Shown here piece after piece: positions 44,101 through 56,668 of a stretch of 64,000 bases of DNA. Each line of letters opens with the position of its first letter. Positions within the stretch are counted from its first letter, which is position 1. The DNA is from Diphasiastrum complanatum. Lineage: Eukaryota > Streptophyta > Lycopodiopsida > Lycopodiales > Lycopodiaceae. The stretch spans positions 24,134,189 to 24,198,188 of the forward strand of contig CM055112.1 of assembly GCA_029204225.1 (NCBI GenBank), given 5' to 3'. The notes under the pieces were generated by a model, which was given only the letters and a program-made list of their open reading frames with translations, searched no databases and was not told the origin of the DNA. The position numbers and the translations under genes were made by a program.

Positions 44101-47067
44101 CTCTCCATCGAAAGGAAACTGGAAGCGCTCAAATGCGAGCAGCTGGCTTGCAATGTTGGCCAGCATCGGACTTGTTGGCAAAAGGAAAAACATGGCACAT
44201 GTAAGACCCCTCGAATTCAGACACTACCAATGAGTACAATACTGCAGTAACATTGCTACCAACCAATTTCTCACACGTACCTGGTCCGGGCCATACGCGC
44301 TCCGTGTACTCCACCCATCCCCGATGCAGCTCCGGATCGTCCCTCTCTCGGGTAGAGCGCCACAAGGGGTGCAACATGTGGGCTACGGCGTGGATGGGTC
44401 GGTGGAAGTAGTCCCATCTAGCCTCCCAGATACGTGAGATCTCACGCCTCCTGCAGCAGACAAATTACAACAATCACTAAACCATAGCATAAAAGAAACG
44501 CATCAGACTCGAGTGAGAAACAACAAACTAGACACTGAAGAGTCATACCTGTGCTCGGTCCAAGGCTGACAATAGAATCCCCTCGCCGATGCGGTCCATG
44601 AACTCGTAAATGAGACCGAGGGTGCACCCCTCACGGTCTACCAAGCATGCGCTCTGTAAATGGGTAGAAGGATCCCACTAATCTCCTTAGCAGCTCTCCA
44701 GAACTCGTCGCCGTATACAGTGGACTGGAAAAATGCCGAATGGGGGAGGTCTGTAAAGTCCCGGAAGGCCACGCTTGAAACCATCCGCCGCAATGCGTCC
44801 TTCACCACCACCAATCGCTCTAGCACCAAGAAGTAAAACGCAAAGCGCGTGGATGCGGGCTTCTTCAGGTTTAGGGTGGAGAAGGTGCGGAACAGGGCCA
44901 ACACACGCCTCTTCCTCGTCACAAAAGTGACCAGGCACATGGCCGTAGAAGTGATCTGCAACACAAACATCCTGTAAAAAAGTTTAGACAGTAGTTGAGA
45001 CGTGGTTAGCAGCGTCGAAGGAAGAAAGCATAGCAAATAGAACAAACTATACCTCTCTGATCCATGGAAGCGCACATAGGTCATGGATGAGCAAGTCTAT
45101 GCAATGTGCAGCACAGGCTGTCCACACAATGCTGGGGTGCTCCCTCATCATAATCTCGCCCATCTGCTTGCAGTTCGAGGTGTTGTCGGTGACAACCTGA
45201 ACCACGTGCTCAACCCCGATGTCAGCAGTAACATCTCTAATGACCTCCCATATGAAATCGGCTGTGATGGCGTCACCATCTCGAGTGGATCCACGCCACA
45301 TAGGAATATTGTGCCAAGCGGGCAAGAAACCAAGACATTGATGACGGATCGCCGACGAATGTCGGTCCATCCATCACTCAATATCGTGCATCCATACCTG
45401 CCACAAAACACCCATTAGCCACATGCAAATATTGCGCCACGAGTAAACCCTAAACGCATGCAATGGGTTTATGGAAACAAAGTACTTACATCTACCAAGC
45501 TGAGCGAATGGAACTCAGCTCCCGCGTGATGGTCTCCTCCTCCTGACGAAGCAACCTGCCTCGTAGTGCCTCTCGCCTGGGAGGTGTCCATGTAGCATCC
45601 ACGGCCGCCATCTGTGCACAGAACTCCCTGAACACCCAAGTGTCAGCAACAGCAAAGGCAATGCCGCACTCGTAAAAGAACTGGCCACACAGTCGAGTGC
45701 AACGAGCCTGCTGCTCTCTCTGCCAGCCGCATCGATCAAGGGTCTGCTGCTTGGGCCTAACCCCTCTCTGTTGTGTATATGGTGCTCGTGGTCTAGCATA
45801 CCCAACGGATGGCTGATCCGTGGGTGTGTCACTCTCTCTGGCAACATCTGCCGAGGCATGTGGTGCATCTACTGCCAACGAGGAGGGTCGAGAAGCACCC
45901 GCTGCTGCTAAACCAACATGCTCATCTGATGGTCCTGTTGCTACTGCAGATGGAACTGAAGGTGTTGTACTAGGCCTGCACCTGAACCATGCTCTGCCCA
46001 TGCTGTACTGGGCCCTGCAGCTGTACCATGCTCTGCCCGTGACGTACTGGGCCCTGCACCTGTATCATGCCCAACCCGTGATGTACTACGCCCTGTAGCT
46101 GTACCATGCCCTGCCCGTGATGTACTAGGCCCAATATCCATGGTAGGCCCTGCCTGCCTGCCTGTGAGCCCTCCTCCATGCTTGCCTGTAGCTGCTCCTG
46201 CTACTTGTCCCTGTCTAGAACCCTGTGATGTAGTACCGGGCCCGTACAAGGTAGACAACCTTTGCAGATCCTCATCAGAAATCCTGGGGCAATCAGATAT
46301 ACCCAATGTCCACCCATCTGGCCCTCTGACCCGCAGCAAGTGAGCCCTAACCCTGGTGAGTGATCCCGTGAAGTGACCACCGCAATGCAAGCATCTCCAT
46401 CTACGGGTGCCTGAGCCATGGTGTGTGCCCACATCCCCGTCGATAAGCTCAACCTCGGCCCAAAGGCCTCGGTCCCGCACTGGCATCGTATCAACACGAC
46501 CCTAAACCTGCAAACAACAAATAATCAGGCAAACGTTCAGTAGAAAAAAAATACATTGCATTGAACAACATTACCGAGCTCAAATAGAGCTCAAAATACC
46601 AGAGCATACATCAGAACGATTCCAGTTCACACATTATATCAAGTGCCAAAGAAGAACATGAGATTAGGGCGTGGGATAGAATAATTTCTGTATGAGGGAT
46701 AACAGGCGATTGACGTTAGACTCGGAGTCCGTGCAGGCATAAAGGAGTGCAGTGTGGGCCTAAACCGCGCCCCTAGCAGATGTTTGCACGATGGTCCACG
46801 CCTAAACCCTAAAAAGTATGGAATCAGGGCATGAAAATTGAGATTTGTGATACGGACGTAGACGGGCGGAACAAAGGTCATAGGAGTCTGTGCATGCATG
46901 TGGAAATGCATTCTAGGCTCAGACATCACCTCACTCGGTTTCCAACAAGTCATTCTATGAAAATGGCAAAAATACACAAGCATTTGGAATGTGGTGTTCA
47001 AATATCGCTAGGCGTGCCGTAACGGCTGAAATTGACGCTGTAGGAATCACTGTGGGCGTGAAAAGGT
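44101..47067 (-). pseudogene. Truncated second copy of the hAT transposase gene
   Basis: Matches 26458-29422 almost base for base, introns included. It lacks the dimerisation domain, C-terminal tail, left terminus, right terminus and palindromes. The BED finger (46410-46350), 13-residue repeats, FFYECGIAFAVADTWVF (45680), SDGWTD (45385) and VVQVVTDNTSNCKQM (45200) are recognisable. Its own single-base indels break the frame near 45980, 45288, 44647 and 44557. Because both ends stop inside the element, it did not arrive by normal excision and insertion. Either flanking parts were deleted, or the block was copied by repair or recombination. Confidence 0.8.
45965..46140 (-). repeat. 39-bp minisatellite in the second hAT copy
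   Basis: Four units encoding GPSTSRAEHGTAA-like text. A 1-bp loss at its end (GGTGCAGGCC against GGTGCAAGGCCC) shifts the frame at a different point from the first copy. Confidence 0.7.
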
Positions 47068-49599
47068 GGTGTTTTCGGCACCACTAGTCCGATGTCCCAA
47101 CATATTGGGTTTTAATAAGCCTAAGTTTCACATGGTTCTCTACAATGGTCAAGATCAACCCTACTTTAATCCAAGGAATAGTAACGTTGGCTTCCAATAC
47201 AAGGAATCGCGTGGTTCCTTCCACGATGCTTCACACGGTGACCTAAAAAGGTAACTATTGGCTATTTATACGTGACAAAGCTAATAGCCATAACCATTTC
47301 TTCTCTCCTCTTCTTCCTACTCATTTCCACTTCTCTCCTATGTGCTCATCATTTCTTGACAGCGCCCATCTACACACTTCGGATTACGTTCAACTATTGA
47401 TCCGGTAAGAACTCTCACAAAGTGCTTGGTTCTTTACGTTTATGATTCAATAATAGCAATAGTTTGTTGTGGCCAACTGTGGTACAGTTTGCATACTTTT
47501 TATATGGTAATGCATGTGTTTGATCAACGCTGATACACTAGCGCATGAAGGGTCACTTTCATCTTCCACTTTGCTTTCGCAAGCCAACGGCAGTCCATCG
47601 CTGCTAACACTCGCATGACTCACACACAAAAAATACATATACATCTTGTTTGTTTGTTATTTCTCATACATCCATGAGAGACAGTCCATCGCTGCTGATA
47701 GCCGCATGGCTCACACAAAAAAGTATATACATCTTGTTTGTTGTTGTAGCGCAAGGCTACCTCTCTAAGAGGAGCTACCTCTGGCCGCCAACAGTAGCTT
47801 AATTCATCACCACTTTTCATCGTTGCTGACAGCCGCATGGCTCACAAAAAAATTTACACATTTGGTAGTGTCGTAGTGTGAGGCTACCTCTCTATGAAGA
47901 GTGACCTCTGACCGCCAACAGTAGCTTAATTCATCACCACTTTTCAGCAATCTATGGAAATCGCTGAGTAGGCATACCATTTGGCTCACATTTTTTTACT
48001 ACCAACGCATATAGTGATGAGCAACTGATCAATGATGAGAGGCACATCTGATACAACAATTCAGTCGCTCTTGCATTGTCCCTTTACTATCACATAACGC
48101 TCTCATAATTAGTAAATGTCTTGTCCAAGCAAATGACTAACAAAGCTTAAATACTCGCTACTCTGGAATGTTCCCAGCGCATTATACGTTTGGAACGAAC
48201 TTCTACGTCTCATACATATAGCTTTGATAATCGTTCAACGTAACCGGTTTCAGATACAACACCTCTAGCCTATGTAACTATCTATCATAAAAGTCATTCT
48301 TGTCTAACAATCACACTCCTCCGATAGTAGCTAGCACTCATGCTTGCTCATAACAAAAGGTTTTTGCATAGTGTACACATTGCTCATTAAGTTTCTAAGG
48401 ACTTGCTCGTGATATTCGACACTCAATATTGTTATGTTTTATTTGGCGTGCATGAAGACTCAATATTTGTGGAAGAATTATGGCATCCTCACAAGAAAAT
48501 ACATCCACCTCTATTCAGGTACGAGCCTTATGCATATACTTTATGTTAGCAAGCTCTTTATGTCTCTCTCTTCGATCTAGCATTGTAACCTATCCAATAC
48601 CTCATTCAACGTTGTATATTTGTACTCTCAACAATAATTTGCTTAACCCAACACATACTTTTCTGGAATTTTTTTTGGCTCGGGTACTCTTGGGACGCAT
48701 GGATTTGCGCAAGAGTCATAATAGTCTCTTGGGTTAGCATGGCATGGATATGCCCTAACACCGCTTTCGGGACTATACTAGGCAACACTAAATTTGTTAG
48801 TCGCAGCTCAAATAACTTTTAAAGTTTCATATTTGCCCTTCAAGTTAAAACTCTGAACAAAAGTAGAATTTGAGCTTGAACACCCTGAAAAGCATGGATT
48901 TGCTCAGGGGTTTCGACACCAGTACACGAGTTGTTTTGTTTTATAAGTCAAAGGGTTAGTATGGCATGGATTTTCCCTTATACCTTTGCGTGCATGTCCT
49001 CGCTCAACCTATTTTCTAGGCATTTCGTAAGTATGTTACTTTTTTGCATGTGTTATGATAATTTGAAACTGATTGATATGGACTAGTGCTGCAAACACTG
49101 ATCAGTATGGTGTTCGCCCTCATACGGTTAAAAAGACGGCTTGGCCTATCGCTAAAACTCGTACATGAATGGGAAGATCGGACTATGAATTTTCATTTCT
49201 AATCATGTTGTTAAGTAGCAAAGCTTTATTATGTACATGGATAACAACTGACATTCAGTGTTGGCACCTGTCTTCCTCACATACTAACTCGTGCGGTTTT
49301 GTGTTGTGGGATGGCGGCAGGTACCAGCTGGATGTCTTGAAAAAAGTCTTGCTTTATGATGCTTTTTTGTACTGTATTTTGCTTTTCAGCCATATATTTC
49401 ACCTTAGAAAAATCTTTTTTCCTTATACCTCATGTCATGCGCGTTGAAGAATTTTTAGATCATTCCATAACTAATCTTCCAAGTAGGCATAACTATTTTA
49501 TTTTGCAGTTCATTCAAAAGGTCCCCTAAAGATCAAATCATACACTTTCTCCACTTCAACATTGTATGGGGACAATCCCATAATACCTTGACCTAGGTC
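47068..49599. other. No recognisable gene; tandem repeats at 47.6-47.95 kb
   Basis: AT-rich non-coding DNA. GT/AG-like signals and short open stretches occur but no domain. The repeats are listed separately. Confidence 0.4.
47590..47960. repeat. Imperfect tandem repeats, ~89-134 bp units
   Basis: The anchor TCCATCGCTGCT(A/G)A...CGCATG(A/G)CTCACA recurs at about 47593, 47683 and 47818, with a weak fourth at 47945. The last two units also share AGGCTACCTCTCTA and CAACAGTAGCTTAATTCATC. Units are partly diverged. Confidence 0.7.
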
Positions 49600-50203
49600 T
49601 CTCACATAGTCTAAGATATATCCTGAGGCGGGAGCAGTTGAGACTTGAGATAAGGGAGCATCTCATCTTTCAATGCCCTATTTGCTATGAAATCAAGGGG
49701 AGGCATGAGTGCTTGTTTGAAGATCACTCAATCACTCTTTGATCCTTGACCTTCTACAAGGACCATAGATAATATAGGAGATGATTTACAAGGACACTAT
49801 TGGTAGTGGTATACTCATGGGTGGCCTTCTCCAATCGCATCCTACATTTTTTCCCAGACAGTGCCCCAAAGAGGAGTAAGATTCAAATTTTAAGGATGGC
49901 ACAAATACAACTACACAAATCCATCATAGAGCTTGCAAACAATGATGACAGCTCATGCCAACACCTACACTTCAATAGCTCTCGAGACATACTTGCCCTT
50001 GCACCATACATCTGACACATGGAGTCAATAGATCAGGACTATCACTTAGTTGAATAGAGTTAGCATTGTGTACACTTCAAAATACTCTTGTTTGTACATT
50101 TTAACTATGTTGTTGTGGAGACTCAGTGGGCTCCCACATGAGACATATTTTGAGATGTACCTCTTCAGTCTTAAATGACAAGTTTGGTTCCTAAAAGACA
50201 TTA

Positions 50204-50291
<88 letters not shown>
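49600..50291 (+). mobile_element. Plus-strand LINE 3' end with (CT)n tail
   Basis: Same LINE family in the opposite direction. EHLIFQCPICYEIKGRHECL (49661) corresponds to the zinc-knuckle region, followed by a decayed C-terminus. The terminal block GTCTTAAATGACAAGTTTGG then AAAAGACATTAATAAT (50168-50207) matches the family's 3' end, with the hairpin eroded. It runs straight into (CT)42 at 50208-50291. This supports the rule that the family's tail is (TC)n in sense. Confidence 0.7.
50208..50291 (+). repeat. (CT)42 tail of the plus-strand LINE
   Basis: A pure CT run immediately after ATTAATAAT, in the expected sense orientation. Confidence 0.75.
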
Positions 50292-50293
<2 letters not shown>

Positions 50294-51602
50294 TCCTTGA
50301 AATTGAGTTTGATAGCTCTCAAAATTAAACGCTTCCAAAAACCCACAAATTCTGGTTTTTGAATTTGGATCACCTACATGTTTTACTAATAAACTCTTAG
50401 TTTCAGCTATCTGTTGCCAACCAACGACTATGCTCATCCTTACCCAAGATTTGGCTCACGACTTGAAAAGAAGCTCAAATAAGTTTCAAATTGTAAAATG
50501 CTGACCTATTTGTTCGAAGGCAAGCAACTACACAAGCTCTTTCAATGCTATGCAAGATCGCCAGCTTTTCATCACAATCATCCTCTTCTGACCCACCACA
50601 ACGTTCAAAGCTGAGAGCCTCAATCTTCCACTTCCTTCCCACTCTATTATTATGCCCCCTTTTGTGCATCCTTGTTGTTTGACATCCGGCCACATTTGAT
50701 AAATTTTCCGCATGAAATATCCCAGGTCTTGTACCGGACCACTTCCTTATCTGCAGAAAGGAGCTATAGTGGAAAGAAACCCATGTGGGTTGTGCAGCAA
50801 AAGACATGATCAATTGGTGGAGATTGAAGTAGAGGAGGATAATGCAAGAAGCTAGCTCACCAAGGTAGGCATGGCTTGTAGGCAGAATCGCTAGCCCAAC
50901 TTTGAATAACCTCTTTGTCAATCTTACACGTGCATTTCACTTTCCCTCGTGAGAATGCGTTGGGCCCAAAATCCAACGTATGGTAGTCATATGGAACTTT
51001 TTAGCTTGCCACATGGTGAAAGTGGCACTTTAGTGTCTTAGTTTTACAAATAGTGAATATGAATGTGAATGTTTGCCACATTGATTGAATTAAAATTTGA
51101 GTTCCTTTCACATGAGGTAGAAAAATTCTCACCATATTATTTAGCAAATTATTCTTCTTGTTTTTGAAGTAAATGTTGATTGACTCCTTTGAACCTTCTT
51201 TAGTATCATATTCAATCTACATGTCATCCAAAGAGGTTGGCTCGGTCATCCAAAGTTTCTTTGGTACCAAGTTCAAGCCCCCCTTGGAAACCAATATGCA
51301 TGTTCAATCTGCACACCTCTCCCTACTTCGTTCAACAACTAGCTCAATAGCTTAAATAATTATCATGATACATAGCATGAGTCATGAATCTAATTCATTC
51401 TGAGTCACAACCTTATAAGTGAAAGTAACTAATCAATGTCTACAACTTATGCGAGACTAGTGAATGAGATTAGAGAAATATAAACGATGATAGCTCTTGT
51501 AATTTGATAATGTAGTCTTTACATGGATCCCAATATCAAAGTGAACGATTTCCAATGTTTTTAGTTAATAGAGTAATCCTAAAAATTTAGTGTCTGCCTT
51601 GA
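50292..51602. other. No recognisable gene
   Basis: Non-coding. A 447-bp minus-strand open stretch (50921-50475) has no recognisable domain and is probably chance. Confidence 0.4.
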
Positions 51603-52202
51603 TCTATATATACTAAAAGAAATTGGTTTCAGGCAACGTGAGCGCTGCCCCAAAAACCCCCCTTCTCACGCTGTTCGGAACCCCTCCACCTTTCCTGCTG
51701 CCCGTGCATTGTGAAGCGGGTAGGAACACTCCCCCCCCGCTCTTGGCGCTTTCCCACCCCCTTCCCGCTCCGACATTCAAAAATGGAGCAATACTTTGCT
51801 TCTTCCTCCTCGTCATAGCTATTCTGCTCATTGCCATTGCCATCGCCATCACGAGCGGCAGTTGCTCCTCCTTATTGGCAGCGGCTACCTGCAATGGCAG
51901 CTGTTTTATATGGAGGACTTGCAAAGCTGGAGGCCGGGGGATGTTGTTAGTAGCGAAATTCCATGAGGCGAGTGTTCTGAGCCATGGCTATTGTAAGCCG
52001 CTTCTACCATTATGTCCACACCTCTCAAACTGCATGGGAGGGGTTTGTCACTGGTAGCGCCTGCGGATAGGAAATTGCATACGTGATTTGATCTCAAGTA
52101 AAACCCTCATGTTTTTGTTTTTCAACTCAGCAATGGAAATTTACATGATAAACCAGAGTAGACACACCATTGGTCGCCTTCATCGACGGGCACACTTCGC
52201 TT
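51603..52202 (+). mobile_element. Helitron-like unit 1 (non-autonomous)
   Basis: Starts TCTATATATACTAAAAG directly after an A, the typical plant Helitron 5' end. It ends with CGACGGGCACACTTCGCT, the same terminal text as unit 2, though the final CTRR is altered to CTTT. No Rep/helicase gene is present. An open stretch (51623-52057) has no recognised domain. The call rests on the ends only. Confidence 0.45.
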
Positions 52203-52299
52203 TCTATCTATATTATATAAAATATTAGTGTTCTCGGGTTGCTCACGCTGCCCGAAAATCACATTTTCTTTCATGTTTTTTTTTTGGACAACGGTGCGA

Positions 52300-52644
<345 letters not shown>

Positions 52645-52821
52645 TCTCATCGGCCATCTGCCATCGATGGACACACTTCGGCCACGTACATATACACACA
52701 TACATCGGCCACCCGTCAACGACCATCAGCTTTCTTCCTAAACCATCGGCCGACATCCAAACCATCGGCCCTCACCCAGATCGTTGCCCCCCACCTGTCA
52801 ACGACGGGCACACTTCGCTAG

Positions 52822-53219
52822 TTTGAATATAATAACATTTTTTTTCTCTAGCTCACTATTGACATGTAGTGCGTCTCCTCAATAGTAAAACACTACCAAC
52901 TTGTAGTTTTTTAGAGTACCTATCACATTGCATATATAGTCATTTTTTTATAGCACACATCTTGCATCAAATATAGCACTACTACCCAATCACTCTTGCA
53001 AAAATCTATATCTCATTTTGACATTTTAAATTCATGATTAAGTCAAGTTGTTAAAGCAGTATAACCCTTGCTCCCCTTGCTCTACATTACGTTGTGAGAA
53101 TTTTTTTTAAAAAAGAGTATATACATTAATTTATCTTACTTGATCAAAGAAGAAGTGTGTAACAATAAAATGATGTATAGCATTTCACTGATAGGATGGG
53201 GAAGGGGCTAGAGTAAAAA
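52822..53219. other. No recognisable gene
   Basis: AT-rich flank, nothing identified. Confidence 0.4.
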
Positions 53220-53440
53220 GTTCAATAGAACAATTTTTCATTAGTTGATAGAGAGTAGGGAGTACTTGCTCTATAGAGATAAATTTTGTGTCCCCAATTC
53301 AGAGGATTATAGGCAGCAGGTCCTATATGAGTGTCATGACAATCCTAGTGCGGGGCACCTAGGCATTCAAAAGACCTATATACATCTTCTCAAAATATCA
53401 TTCATTCCTCTTCGATATAATTGCCTTGCAATCAGTTGAT
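53220..53440 (+). pseudogene. Gypsy integrase zinc-finger fragment
   Basis: REYLLYRDKFCVPNSEDYRQ is followed by HDNPSAGHLGIQKTYIHL, the HHCC zinc-binding N-terminus of Ty3/gypsy integrases, which helps bind element ends. The Cys pair and catalytic core are not present downstream. It is an isolated fragment facing away from the RNase H relic next to it. Confidence 0.65.
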
Positions 53441-53559
53441 AGAGTCTCGCTTTTAAAATCAGCTTGCATTATTGCACCTTTATTAAGGTTTCACTAAGCT
53501 GACCATGCATAAACTATAAATATGGCTCATTCAAGTATTGCATCAATATAAAACAATGC
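53441..53559. other. Spacer between opposed gypsy fragments
   Basis: Short non-coding DNA. The junction between the two orientations lies here. Confidence 0.3.
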
Positions 53560-54190
53560 TACATCCGGAAGATCATCATCAGCTCTCATATTCACTGGTG
53601 CTAACTTTGATCCTTGATACACGATCTGCCATATAAAATATTTTTCTTTTCAAACTACTACACAGAAGTCAAACTCTTGCTAGAACATCAACCACCTCGT
53701 GATTCTACTTGTATTGCAAGTCTTGTTCACCAAATATAATAATGGTTGATGATCTGTATAGAAGGCAAAATGTGTAGCCATCGAAGAATGACGAAACTTC
53801 TTAATATCAAATACCATTGCCAATGCTTCTCTTTCATGGTAGACTGATTTATTTTCATGTCATTCGATTGGCGACTTAAAAATCTGACAGAAAACTCTTG
53901 ATATTTGTTCAGTTGAGTCAATATTGCTCCTATTGCGTATGTTGCATTGGTATTAATATGAAATTCTATCATCCAATTTGGCGCTCATAAGATTGGTGCT
54001 TATATCAATGCATCTTTCAATTTTTGAAAAGATTCCAATGCATCCTCAATCCAAATTGGAATTACAGTATGTTTATAAATATGATGTGCCAACTTTGCAA
54101 ATGATAAAATAAATATTCGAACTTGCATGCCCCATGAAGATATACACTTATCTTATAGGCCTTGATGGCAGAAGATCCATAATTATCATG
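53560..54190 (-). pseudogene. Gypsy reverse transcriptase tail/RNase H relic
   Basis: The minus-strand frame 53972-53727 reads TNATYAIGAILTQLNKYQE, VRFLSRQSNDMKINQS and EKHWQWYLILRSF, matching the RNase H segment that follows gypsy reverse transcriptase. Decayed upstream text (54170-53980) resembles the connecting region. No catalytic reverse transcriptase motif remains. Confidence 0.6.
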
Positions 54191-54874
54191 ATCTTAGTTA
54201 GATCTATAGCTATATCATATCATGAAATGACCCAACACCAAGCCGTGTGTAGTCCATATTTGATACTTCTCTAGATTCAAAGATATTCGGAACTTGCGAT
54301 ATTGAGAAAACACTTTTCCAAGATGAAATAGATAAACTTGGGCCTCCTACAATAGTCAACATAAGCTTATTACATGCTCAACGGGATCTCAATTGGATTT
54401 TGAATGATTGTTTGTAATCTTACCAGTTAGTTGCGACATGAAATCTAGCTCGTGAAGAAGCTGAAAAGAAGTGGAAGGTAGAGTGCGACCTCAATGTGCC
54501 TCAATGTGCAACTCCAGCAACAACTAACAAAACTCTAGCAAGAACGAGATTAGGCTATTTAAGAAGCGACACATACGAAGCTAGAAATAGATGCTATGAA
54601 AACCAGCCTGTCCTCATATTAGTTCATGGTCCCAACCTTATAATTACAAGCTAGACAATTGCAAACTCAACCAGCCACCCAGTAGCAAGAAGTAAATAAG
54701 CAAAAAAATATGGCCGACCACTCAGAATAACTATCCCAAGGTTGGAAGATCAAGTGTGCCTAGGTCGAGACAATAGTCGGGGACTATCTAGTTGTACCTT
54801 CTATGCCTAATATCATGTCGATTTTAATAGAGAAATATAACACGATAATTACTAAACTCCAAACCACCAAGCTA
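54191..54874. other. Unassigned; left target region of copia-2
   Basis: Plus-strand sequence with partly coding-like composition (for example AREEAEKKWKVECDL near 54445) but several stops. The same context continues after 58253 once copia-2 is removed. I do not recognise a family. Confidence 0.3.
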
Positions 54875-55065
54875 TGAAAGTACAGTACTTTGGGGACCAA
54901 AAATGGATCTTAAATGATCGACAAGAGTTATTATGTGCTTGCTTACCAATCTATCAGAAAACTAGTTACCAAAAACTTGATCTAGATTGGCAATCACAAA
55001 CAACAAGCATTGATAATGAAAATACAGATCATGGACACGATCTGAGTTGGCACGTGTGTACTACA
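54875..55065 (-). repeat. 3' LTR of copia-2
   Basis: Matches 58059-58252 with a few differences. Reverse-transcriptase coding sequence (ALAKE) abuts it directly at 55066. Confidence 0.85.
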
Positions 55066-56250
55066 GGCTCTTTTGCCAAAGCAATTTTTACATCTCTAAT
55101 TCCATCTAGATCATTACCACTCAAGATAATGTTATCTACATACAAAGCAAGAATAATGATCTTGCCATTATGAAATCTTATGTACAATGATGGATCATAA
55201 GCACTCATTACAAAGTTGATGGAAATGAGAAAAGAGTTTAGCCTAGAGTACCATGCTCTAGGTGCTTGCTTGAGCCCATAAAGGCTCTTCTTCAAGAAAC
55301 ACATCTTTCCTTTATGCTTTGCCTTGATGAAGCCCTCGGGTTGCCTCATGTAGATCTCCTCCTCCAAATAACCATTGAGGAAAGCATTTGCAAAATCGAG
55401 TTGGAATAGATCCCAATTGAAGGTTGTAGCAAGACTAATGATCAACCTGATAGTAACAAGCTTAGCCACAGGATTAAAAGTCTCATCATAATCAATGCCT
55501 TTGGTTTGTATAAATCCTTTTGCTACAAGCCTAGCTTTATGCTTACTTATTGATCCATCTTGATTATACTTTAATCTAAACACCCACTTGCAATCAATTG
55601 GTTTCTTCCCTTGAGGAAGAATCACAAGATCCCAAGTACGATTCTCAATGAGAGCATCATACTCTACTTGCATAACATCCATCCAACTCTTAGATTTACA
55701 AGCATCTTCATACCATGTTGGCTCATCTAACATTGAAGTAAGAAAGGTGTAAGATGTGAAAGATGATGAGCCTTCCCTTTGATCACATTGACCATCATAG
55801 GTGAGCCTCAATGGCTCAGTCCTTTTCCTTGTAGATCTCCTTGGAGTTCTTGGAGTTCTTGCATCTTGAGGTGGATCCTCAAGTTCTTCTTCATTTGGAA
55901 GCTCCTCCTCCATCCTAGCATGATCCTTGGCATCAAGATGATTAGTAGCATTATCATCCAAATCACAAGTTTGTCCTTAATTAAAAATAACATCCATACT
56001 CAATATCACCTTGCTAGTGATGGGATTGAAGACTCTATAACCTTTGCTATTCTCACCATATCTCACAAAGATGCCTTTGAGGAGGTTGCATCATCCTTCT
56101 TCCTTGTATCCAAGGATTGGTGTACATAGCAAGTGGATCCAAAAACTTTGAGATCCTTGAGATTGGGCTTCTCTCCAAATAGAGCTTCAAATGGTTTGAT
56201 TCCTTCAATGGCTTGATTAGGCAATCTATTGCACAAATAATTAGCACAAG
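55066..56250 (-). pseudogene. Copia-2 integrase end and partial reverse transcriptase
   Basis: The integrase C-terminal part (NYLCNRLPNQAIEGIKPFEA, then LFGEKPNLKDLKVFG near 56150) shifts frame into a linker with an acidic/Arg-rich stretch. Reverse transcriptase follows: EYDALIENRTWDLV, WVFRLKYNQDGSISKHKARL, FQLDFANAFLNGYLEEEIYM, LKKSLYGLKQAPRAWY. The catalytic motif reads YVDN, with the second Asp changed to Asn. The frame ends at VKIALAKE, where it is fused to the 3' LTR; the second half of the domain and RNase H are gone. Confidence 0.8.
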
Positions 56251-56323
56251 TTATTGCCTCACCCCAAAATGGTTTGGATAGAAAAAATCTAGCCTTAAGG
56301 CCTTAGCACACTCACAAAGAGAT

Positions 56324-56638
56324 CTAATTCTCCTCACTCACTCCATTTTGTTGAGGGGTGTAAGGACATGGCAACTCCCTCTTTATGCCATTAGAACTAC
56401 AAAAGTCAATCAACATATTGGAGATATATTCACCTCCATTATCACTTCTTAATATCTTAAACTTGGTACTAAGTTGATTTTCTACCAAACTCTTGAACTT
56501 TACAAAAGAATCATACACCATAGATTTTCTAGACAAGAGGTACATCCAACAATATCTAGAATAGTCATCAATGAAGATTACATGATACTTGGAACCACCA
56601 TTAGACTCATGTGATAGAGGTTTGCTGGAAACCATCAA
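56324..56638 (-). pseudogene. Copia-2 integrase core fragment
   Basis: KYHVIFIDDYSRYCWMYLLS is followed by LRSDNGGEYISNMLIDFC and PYTPQQNGVSEEN. This contains two of the three catalytic acidic residues and the start of the Glu block. The upstream zinc-binding part is missing; the fragment joins gag-like acidic codons at ~56640. Confidence 0.8.
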
Positions 56639-56668
56639 GGATGATTCTTCTTCATCCTCCTCCTCCTC

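Noticed and set aside
50475..50921. Open frame of ~148 codons as a gene
   Set aside because: No recognisable domain, and overlapping frames are equally open.
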